DNA from: Thiodiazotropha sp037384425
Lineage (GTDB): Bacteria; Pseudomonadota; Gammaproteobacteria; Chromatiales; Chromatiaceae
Reading direction: 5' to 3'
Assembly (NCBI GenBank): GCA_037384425.1
Contig: JARROA010000023.1
Span: forward strand, 1 to 64,000
Length of the DNA: 64,000 bases
Shown here: in pieces, positions 57,975-64,000 of the stretch
Numbering within the stretch: the first letter of the stretch is position 1
Layout of the letters: each line of letters begins with the position of its first letter
Made by a program: the position numbers and the translations under genes
Notes under the pieces: generated by a model
Told to the model about the DNA's origin: nothing
The model's input: only the letters and a program-made list of their open reading frames with translations
The model's database searches: none

Positions 57975-58147
57975 TTTTTATTCCTAGGAGAATAATTCTG
58001 ATGGTTCGGTGTGGAATCAATCACAATCGAGTACTGTTGCCTGTAAATAATCGATTTCAGTAACTTCCAACAGCCCAGGCAAGGCGCTCCGCACATCAGT
58101 TTGTGACCCTGCATCACGAGCCATAAGCCACTGAATTGGCTCTGTAT

Positions 58148-59185
58148 TCAGCCCAACACGCGGGGGCGTTCGTTGATCAGAAGGCGCTTTCCCGCCATAC
58201 CCAGCGCCAACTCTTCGAACAGCGACCAGGGATCACCGGGATCCAGTCCCTTGATCGCCCTATCCGCCCTGGCACATATTACCAGCAACTGTCGCCAGAG
58301 CGCCGCCCGGCGCTGCACACCCCGGCGCACCAATGCCTTGCGCTTGTCCCAGACCCGGTGGGTGCCCATCACCTGATCGGGGCTGCGCCCCTGCGCCACT
58401 TCATGGGCCATCTGCGCTAGGCCCCGAATCTCGCGGCTGAGAGCCCACAGCACCACCGGGGTGGCGACGCCTTCGGCGCGCAGCCCCTGCAGCATACGCA
58501 GTCCCCTGGCCGCCTCACCTGCAAGCAGGGTATCGACCAGTCCGAAGACATCGAAGCGGGCGCTGTCTGCCACCGATTCAGCCAGCTGCTCCTGGGTCAC
58601 CACACCGGGACCCTGCTGCAGCAGCAACTTCTCGATCTCCTGACTGGCGGCCAGCAGATTGCCTTCGACCCGATCTGCCAGCATCTCCACCACGCCCGGC
58701 TCCGGAATCAGTCCGGCCCGGCGCAAACGCTGTTCGATCCAGGGTGGCAGCCGGCCACCTTCCACCGGCCAGATCTGTACCACCACACCCGTCTGCTCCA
58801 GGCGTTTGTACCACTGGCTGTTGCTCTGTGCCCGCTCCAGCTTGGGCAGGGTAATGAGCAGCAGGGTGTCCTCAGGCGGTGCTTCGGCATAGGCGCTCAA
58901 GGCCTTGGACCCTTCACTGCCGACTTTAGGACTCGTCAGGCGCAGATCGAGCAGACGCCGATCACCGAACAGGGACAGACTCTCGGCCGCCGCATTGAGA
59001 GCGGCCCAGTCGAAACCGGCTGCGGCATCGAGCACCTCCCGTTCGGTAAAGCCCTGAGCACGGGCCGCCAACCGCACCTCGTCCGCCGCCTCTTGCATCT
59101 GCAGGGGCTCGTCACCACTGATCAGGTAGATCGGCGACAGCTGCTTTTGCAGCTGGGAGCTGAGCTGATCGTTGCGCAGTCTCAT
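58148..59185 (-). CDS. holA: DNA polymerase III subunit delta
   Basis: HolA opens the beta clamp in the clamp loader. The 345-residue protein has the family N terminus (QLSPIYLISGDEPLQMQEAAD) and the helical C-terminal collar, with the VEGNLLAASQEIEKLLLQ segment. Its ATG overlaps the lptE stop by 4 bases, so the two are coupled. Confidence 0.96.
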   Translation of the reverse strand: MRLRNDQLSSQLQKQLSPIYLISGDEPLQMQEAADEVRLAARAQGFTEREVLDAAAGFDWAALNAAAESLSLFGDRRLLDLRLTSPKVGSEGSKALSAYAEAPPEDTLLLITLPKLERAQSNSQWYKRLEQTGVVVQIWPVEGGRLPPWIEQRLRRAGLIPEPGVVEMLADRVEGNLLAASQEIEKLLLQQGPGVVTQEQLAESVADSARFDVFGLVDTLLAGEAARGLRMLQGLRAEGVATPVVLWALSREIRGLAQMAHEVAQGRSPDQVMGTHRVWDKRKALVRRGVQRRAALWRQLLVICARADRAIKGLDPGDPWSLFEELALGMAGKRLLINERPRVLG

Positions 59186-59691
59186 GGTTGTTTCAGCAGG
59201 GCCTCCAGACGACGGATGATCTGGTTCGCCATCTCGTTCCGCATATCGTTGAGCAGCAGCTGGGCTTCGTTGCGTTGACCCAGTTCATCGTCACCGCCAT
59301 AGCTGAGCTGACGCACCAGCTCCAGGGACTGCGTTTGAGGCTCACCACCCGCGGCACGGGTGAGGCGGAAACCGGCTTCCAGTTGCAGCTCCGAGTCGAG
59401 GGCCTTGCCGCTGGCGTCCACCGCCAGCACCCGACGCTGCTGTCGTTCGCCGGTGATGATCAGGCGGGCCTTGGCCGACTCCGCGTCCGCAGCCAGCTCT
59501 ACGCCGCCGATGCGCAGATTGTGGGCCAGGGTACCCGCCAGGGTGCCGCGGTCCTCGCCCCCTTCCACGTAGAGGCCGTTGAGCACTGGAGAGGCGGCCT
59601 GCTGATAGCCTTTGAGGTGGAAGCCGCAGCCTGCCAGGGTGAGCAGCAGCGTCAGCCAGAGCAGCGGTTTGGGGAATGATTTGTCAGACAC
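59182..59691 (-). CDS. lptE: LPS assembly lipoprotein LptE
   Basis: LptE plugs the LptD barrel that inserts lipopolysaccharide in the outer membrane. The 169-residue protein has a lipoprotein signal ending in LTLAGC and the family GFHLKG start of the mature part. It lies between leuS and holA, the conserved order. Confidence 0.95.
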   Translation of the reverse strand: MSDKSFPKPLLWLTLLLTLAGCGFHLKGYQQAASPVLNGLYVEGGEDRGTLAGTLAHNLRIGGVELAADAESAKARLIITGERQQRRVLAVDASGKALDSELQLEAGFRLTRAAGGEPQTQSLELVRQLSYGGDDELGQRNEAQLLLNDMRNEMANQIIRRLEALLKQP

Positions 59692-59780
59692 CTTGGTGAA
59701 GATCTCCTAAGCGTGAGTGCAACGGACCGCCCGGGTGAGGTGAGCCTAACCTGAGAGGCGGGGCGGGACAACAGGGGTTG

Positions 59781-59879
59781 GTGGGGCTGGGCCCCACCCT
59801 ACCCGCTGAGCGAAGCCTGTCTGGTGCGGCAAGTCGCACCCTACGCCTCGATCACCTGTGGGGTGCGGCTTGCCGCACC
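59781..59879. repeat. Cluster of palindromic repeats (family A) between lptE and leuS
   Basis: Three hairpin units lie in the gap: GTGGGGC...GCCCCAC at 59781-59797, GTGCGGCAAGTCGCAC at 59824-59839 and GGTGCGGCTTGCCGCACC at 59861-59878. The first two are followed by the tail CCTAC. The second and third are near-identical to the units at 3709-3763. They lie downstream of leuS and may end its transcript or stabilise the mRNA. Confidence 0.8.
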
Positions 59880-59913
59880 GTTAATTGAGCAATCGAACGT
59901 TGCCCCATCAGTC

Positions 59914-62493
59914 TCACTTGGCGACGATGTTGACCAGCTTGTTGGGCACCACGATGACCTTGCGCACGGTGGCGTCGCCGATGAAGCGCTGTACGTTTTC
60001 GTTCTCCAGCGCCAGCGACTCCACAGAGGCCTTATCCGCGTCGGCCGGCACCTGGATCTTGGCCCGCACCTTACCGTTGACCTGCACAACGTACTGGATG
60101 CTCTCCTGCTTGAGCGCCTCCTCGTCGGGGCTCGGCCAGGGGGCGTCGAGGATCTCCTCGCCGTAGCCCAGTTCGCACCAGAGAGTGTGAGCGATATGGG
60201 GAGCGATGGGGCCGAGCAGGCTCAGCACCAGCGAGAGTCCCTCGTAGAGCACCACCAGGTCGGACTCGCTCTCGCCCAGTTTGTAGAGGGCGTTGACCAT
60301 GCTCATGCAGGCGGAAACCACCGTGTTGAACTGTTGACGCTCGTAGTCGAAGAGGGCCTTGGAAAGGGCCTCGTGGATCTCCCTGCGGGCCGCTTTTTGT
60401 GTCTCGCCCAATTCGATCCCACCGGGCTGAAAGCCCGCCATGCGCTCACGATTGGCATCGGCCAGGGCCCATACCCGCTTGAGAAAACGATGTGCGCCCT
60501 CGACTCCCTCGTCGTTCCACTCCAGGGACTGGTCGGGGGGCGAGGTAAACATGGTGTAGAGGCGCACGGTGTCGGCGCCGTAGCGGTCGATCAGGGTCTG
60601 GGGGTCGACGCCGTTGTTCTTCGATTTCGACATCTTCTCGATGCCGCCGATCACCACCGGCTCGCCGTCCTCGCTCAGCTTGGCCGACAGCGGACGACCC
60701 TTGTCGTCCCGCTCCACCGCCACCTCGACCGGGTTGTACCAGTGTTTGGAGCCGTCGGGCTGGTCCCGGTAATAGGTGTCGGCCACCACCATGCCCTGGG
60801 TCAGCAAGCGGGTGAAGGGCTCGTCGCTCTTGACCAACCCGGCGTCGCGCAGCAGCTTGTGGTAGAAGCGGGCGTAGAGCAGATGCAGCACCGCGTGCTC
60901 GATGCCGCCGATGTAATGGTCCACCGGCAGCCAGTAGTCGGCCCGTTCATCGAGCATGGCCTCGGCGTCTGGGCAGGTGTAGCGGGCGTAGTACCAGCTC
61001 GACTCCATGAAGGTGTCGAAGGTGTCGGTCTCGCGTTTCGCCTGGCCACCGCATTTCGGACAGGCACAATCGGCAAAGGCGGGGTCATCCTTGATCGGGT
61101 TGATGGTCTGCTCGTCGTAGACGATGTCCTCCGGCAGGCGCACCGGCAGATCGGCCAGCGGAACCGGCACGATGCCGCAGGCGTCGCAGTGGACCATCGG
61201 AATCGGCGTACCCCAGTAGCGCTGGCGGGAGACACCCCAGTCGCGCAGGCGGAAGTTCTTGGTCTTGTGACCCTTGCCCCGCTCCTGCAGCCATTCGGCG
61301 ATGGCGTCGAAGGCGGCTTCGGAGGTCAGACCGTTGAAGGGACCCGAGTCCTGCAGCACCCCTTTTTCGATGTAGGCGGCGGCCTGAATATCAACCTCGG
61401 AGCCATCGGCCGGATGGATCACCTGCCTGATCGGGATGCCGTACTTGCGGGCAAAGGCGTGGTCGCGCTCGTCGTGGCCAGGCACCGCCATCACCGCGCC
61501 GGTGCCGTAACCCATGAGTACGAAGTTAGCGGCGTAGATCGGCACCGACTCACCGCTCACCGGGTGGATGGCGTTGATACCGAGGGGCATGCCCCTCTTC
61601 TCGATGGTCTCCAACTCCGCTTCCGAGGTGCCGCCCTGGCGGCACTCCTCGACAAAGGCGGCGAGTTCGGCATTGCCTTGGGCGGCCTGCAGCGCCAGCG
61701 GATGCTCGCCGGCCACCGCCACGTAGGTGACCCCCATCAGGGTGTCGGGGCGGGTGGTGTAGATGGTGAGACCTTCGTCCGAGCCCTGGATGCCGAACTC
61801 CATCTGCACGCCGAAGGAGCGGCCGATCCAGTTGCGCTGCATGGTGCGCACCTGCTCGGGCCAGCCCTCCAGGTTGTCGATCTCGTCGAGCAGTTCGTCG
61901 GCATAGTCGGTGATCTTGATGAACCACTGGGGGATCTCGCGCCGCTCCACCAGGGCGCCTGAGCGCCAGCCGCGACCATCGATCACCTGTTCATTGGCCA
62001 GCACGGTCTGGTCCACCGGGTCCCAGTTGACCACCGCGTTCTTGCGGTAGACCAGGCCTTTTTTATACAGCTCGGTGAAGAGCCACTGCTCCCACTTGTA
62101 GTAGTCGGGGCTGCAGGTGGCCAGCTCGCGGCGCCAGTCATAGCCGAAACCGAGGCTTTTCAGCTGCGCCTTCATGTAGTTGATGTTCTCGTAGGTCCAG
62201 GCCGCAGGGGCCGCCCGGTTCTTGCGCGCGGCGTTCTCCGCCGGCAGGCCGAAGGCGTCCCAGCCCATGGGCTGCAGCACGTTCCTGCCCAGCATGCGCT
62301 GGTAGCGGGCAATCACGTCGCCGATAGTGTAGTTGCGCACATGCCCCATGTGCAGCTTGCCACTGGGGTAGGGGAACATGGAGAGGCAGTAGAACTTCTC
62401 CTTGCCGGGATCCTCGCTGACCTCGAAGGTGCCGCTCTCCTCCCACTGTTGCTGGACCTGGCGTTCGATGTCGCGGGGCTCGTACTTCTGCAT
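59914..62493 (-). CDS. leuS: Leucyl-tRNA synthetase
   Basis: LeuS charges tRNA-Leu with leucine and edits wrong residues in its CP1 domain. The 859-residue protein has the class I HMGH signature (in PYPSGKLHMGHVRN) and the MSKSKNNGVDP KMSKS-type motif near the C-terminal third. It heads a leftward block with lptE and holA. Confidence 0.98.
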   Translation of the reverse strand: MQKYEPRDIERQVQQQWEESGTFEVSEDPGKEKFYCLSMFPYPSGKLHMGHVRNYTIGDVIARYQRMLGRNVLQPMGWDAFGLPAENAARKNRAAPAAWTYENINYMKAQLKSLGFGYDWRRELATCSPDYYKWEQWLFTELYKKGLVYRKNAVVNWDPVDQTVLANEQVIDGRGWRSGALVERREIPQWFIKITDYADELLDEIDNLEGWPEQVRTMQRNWIGRSFGVQMEFGIQGSDEGLTIYTTRPDTLMGVTYVAVAGEHPLALQAAQGNAELAAFVEECRQGGTSEAELETIEKRGMPLGINAIHPVSGESVPIYAANFVLMGYGTGAVMAVPGHDERDHAFARKYGIPIRQVIHPADGSEVDIQAAAYIEKGVLQDSGPFNGLTSEAAFDAIAEWLQERGKGHKTKNFRLRDWGVSRQRYWGTPIPMVHCDACGIVPVPLADLPVRLPEDIVYDEQTINPIKDDPAFADCACPKCGGQAKRETDTFDTFMESSWYYARYTCPDAEAMLDERADYWLPVDHYIGGIEHAVLHLLYARFYHKLLRDAGLVKSDEPFTRLLTQGMVVADTYYRDQPDGSKHWYNPVEVAVERDDKGRPLSAKLSEDGEPVVIGGIEKMSKSKNNGVDPQTLIDRYGADTVRLYTMFTSPPDQSLEWNDEGVEGAHRFLKRVWALADANRERMAGFQPGGIELGETQKAARREIHEALSKALFDYERQQFNTVVSACMSMVNALYKLGESESDLVVLYEGLSLVLSLLGPIAPHIAHTLWCELGYGEEILDAPWPSPDEEALKQESIQYVVQVNGKVRAKIQVPADADKASVESLALENENVQRFIGDATVRKVIVVPNKLVNIVAK

Positions 62494-62610
62494 GATCTGG
62501 CCTGAATCTCGAATGAAACGGGAAACGGGGAAGGATACCGCAGGCGATGGATTTCAAAAAGCGTGACAGACCTCACCCCGTTCTGTAGCGGGAGATCGAT
62601 GTCGAGGTGA

Positions 62611-63033
62611 TCAGGAAGCGAGTTTGTGGGACGGGTCCAGGGCACTAAAGATCGATTCGATTACCGAACCAATCACCTGCGACCAGGCGGCGCCAATCCG
62701 ATCGCTGTAGGCCTCATCAAACCCCGCCACCGTATCGAGCAGGGCCGCCTGCCACATATCGAAGTGCCGGCGTTCGATCTGCAGCCGCTGGTGGGTCCTG
62801 CCCAGCATCTCCAGATAGATGACGATACCCGGTTGCCCTTCCGCGGTCTGCGCCACCATCTCGAGCGTCGAACGCAGCTTTTGCTTCAGCTGGGCCATAT
62901 CCCGATGATGGAAAATAGCGGCGATCTCCTCCGATTGGGCCATGAAATGGTCGTAAAAGGCATCGAAAAAACCATCGCGGGCAGTAACCCGCGTCAGACT
63001 GTCACGAAACAGATTGAGATCACTTTGTCGCAT
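62611..63033 (-). CDS. Single-domain globin
   Basis: A 140-residue globin-fold protein. The proximal His is probably H81 in LEMLGRTHQRLQI, followed by RRHFDMWQAALLDTV. The helical N-terminal part FFDAFYDHFMAQSEEIAAIFHH matches A-E helices. It may bind haem and sense or detoxify O2 or NO. It is separated from leuS by 117 bp and stands alone. Confidence 0.82.
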   Translation of the reverse strand: MRQSDLNLFRDSLTRVTARDGFFDAFYDHFMAQSEEIAAIFHHRDMAQLKQKLRSTLEMVAQTAEGQPGIVIYLEMLGRTHQRLQIERRHFDMWQAALLDTVAGFDEAYSDRIGAAWSQVIGSVIESIFSALDPSHKLAS

Positions 63034-63297
63034 GGAATCGGTTATCGGCAGTTTCGGATGTTTACTTTAAAAATCATGTAAAAACGACAGGTTGAGATTC
63101 TCCACGAATCGGCCATGATTAAAGTGAAACAGCCATGAACCCCTGCACTCACCCGACACCTTCAGAGGGCGGTTCAGGCGAGGGGAAAGCATATTGTCGA
63201 GCAGAAACCCTGTCCACCCAATCCGCCCAGGGTTTTCGCCGATACCCATGCACGCAGGACCAAGAAGAACGGCAGCTCTCGCCGTAAGGAGTAGACA

Positions 63298-63819
63298 ATG
63301 GCCGAGCGAAACGAACAGGACCCTTTCGACAGACTCACTGCAGCCTACGACAAGATCCTCCAGGAGGTTCATGAAGCCATCGAATCGGCACGCGACAACG
63401 CCCTGCCCGGTTTGAAAGATTACCTGAACGACGCACGCGAAAAGATGGTGGAACTGGGTGAACTGAGCCGCGAAGAGGCGGAGAAGGTAGCCGGTTATGT
63501 GGAGCGCGACATGAAGGATGCCGCCAGCTACCTGCTGGACACCGGCGAACAGCTTTCCGCCTGGTGGCGGTTCGACATGCAGCAGATCGAAAACCGTATG
63601 CTGGAGATGTTCACCAGCGTGGCAGACCAGACCAAGCTGGAGCTGGCCAAATTCTCACAGCGTGCCAGGGGCGTCTCCCTCTACCACACGGGCGAGATCA
63701 CCGGTCCCGGAACCCTGGTCTGCACCGGCTGCGGCAAGCAGATGCATTTCAAGAAGACGGGGCATATCCCACCCTGCTCAGGTTGCAAAGGGACCGAATT
63801 CCAGCGTACCGCCCGTTAG
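63298..63819 (+). CDS. DUF1451 (YbeL-like) zinc-ribbon protein
   Basis: A 173-residue protein with an N-terminal helical region (about 1-125, charged) and a C-terminal zinc ribbon of two CxxC knuckles (LVCTGCGKQMHF and PPCSGCKGTEF). It matches the DUF1451 family of E. coli YbeL, whose gene also lies beside leuS. AAGGAG precedes the ATG. The function is unknown. Confidence 0.9.
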   Translation: MAERNEQDPFDRLTAAYDKILQEVHEAIESARDNALPGLKDYLNDAREKMVELGELSREEAEKVAGYVERDMKDAASYLLDTGEQLSAWWRFDMQQIENRMLEMFTSVADQTKLELAKFSQRARGVSLYHTGEITGPGTLVCTGCGKQMHFKKTGHIPPCSGCKGTEFQRTAR

Positions 63820-63859
63820 CGGCGTATCCAAACGGACCTGGAGACAAACCGCCGCGCCG

Positions 63860-64000
63860 TCAGCGGCGAGCGGCGCGCTTTGAGCTCTTCTTGGCCGCCT
63901 TCTTCTTGGCGGTCTTCTCGCTGGCCTTCTTGCTGACCGCCTGTTTCCCGGTGATCGGCTTTTTGACCACTTTCTTCTTGATGGCCGGCTTCTTTGCCGT
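63860..64000 (-). CDS. C-terminal tail of a Lys/Ala-rich protein (continues past the right edge)
   Basis: The last 46 residues of a leftward gene are visible. They are almost all Lys and Ala with some Thr, Pro and Arg (ending KKAAKKSSKRAARR), like the C-terminal tails of AlgP and histone H1-like DNA-binding proteins. The stop at 63860-63862 is 40 bp from the convergent zinc-ribbon gene. The rest of the gene is outside the window. Confidence 0.65.
   Translation of the reverse strand, partial: TAKKPAIKKKVVKKPITGKQAVSKKASEKTAKKKAAKKSSKRAARR

Noticed and set aside
59824..61962. 712-codon frame opposite leuS
   Set aside because: It is antisense to leuS with its HMGH and KMSKS motifs and has no recognisable domain.

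Overview
The window looks like a GC-rich gammaproteobacterial chromosome, most likely from the Chromatiales or sulfur-oxidiser/symbiont neighbourhood. The grounds are the leuS-lptE-holA ... proA-nadD-rsfS order, a Pseudomonas-type HemB, a PrsT exopolysaccharide/PEP-CTERM-type TPR lipoprotein, a GlyGly-CTERM-like tail, MlaC and a feoABC operon. This placement is an inference from gene content; no 16S or other taxonomic marker was searched. I saw no rRNA, tRNA, CRISPR array, insertion sequence, integrase or phage gene.

Layout. 1-0.6 kb: AT-rich edge with the 5' part of a secreted protein gene. 0.6-3.6 kb: feoABC ferrous iron uptake behind a Fur-box-like site. 3.7-8.3 kb: a palindromic repeat, a methyltransferase, a ClC-type chloride protein, PPK2 and a small membrane methyltransferase-like protein. 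8.3-11.4 kb: a secreted Met-rich repeat protein, MlaC and a solute-binding/PAS sensor. 11.6-15.4 kb: housekeeping genes (tsaC, thioredoxin, hemB, aroE) plus a SnoaL-like protein. 15.4-17.8 kb: a leftward cluster of VOC, EVE, VOC, cupin and tag genes. 18-19 kb: TfoX-N protein and a WYL regulator. 19.2-23.7 kb: a leftward three-gene signalling unit (periplasmic binding protein, hybrid histidine kinase, HD-GYP response regulator). 24-31.8 kb: gamma carbonic anhydrase, LemA, a GIDE/EF-hand membrane protein, CNP1, oligopeptidase A and PrsT. 31.9-35.4 kb: a leftward unit ttcA-CBS-transporter-small lipoprotein-two small genes, closed by a good hairpin terminator. 35.6-41.8 kb: PAP2, quinone reductase, UDG-like, OsmC, dienelactone hydrolase, a Cache protein and MsrA. 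42-47 kb: a membrane-anchored receiver protein and metH. 47.1-49.2 kb: envelope proteins. 49.3-53.3 kb: a phosphate unit (PiT, NptA-like, two small proteins). 53.5-63 kb: WYL regulator, rsfS, nadD, proA, an inserted aspartic protease/EF-hand pair, holA, lptE, leuS and a globin. 63.3-64 kb: a DUF1451-like zinc ribbon protein and the C-terminal tail of a Lys/Ala-rich protein running off the edge.

How parts may work together. Iron import (feo) and haem synthesis (hemB) are both present but not linked. The 19-24 kb unit is a plausible signal chain from a periplasmic ligand to cyclic-di-GMP breakdown. The 49-53 kb unit probably handles phosphate import or export with accessory small proteins. Several sensory proteins here (9.9, 40 and 42 kb) carry input or receiver modules without any recognisable output domain, so they must act through partners encoded elsewhere. 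The most unusual items are the membrane-tethered receiver protein, the GIDE/EF-hand protein beside LemA, the Met-rich pentapeptide repeat protein, the ClC protein that has lost classical motifs, and the protease/EF-hand pair inserted in an otherwise conserved housekeeping block. I did not find a clearly novel defence or mobile system.
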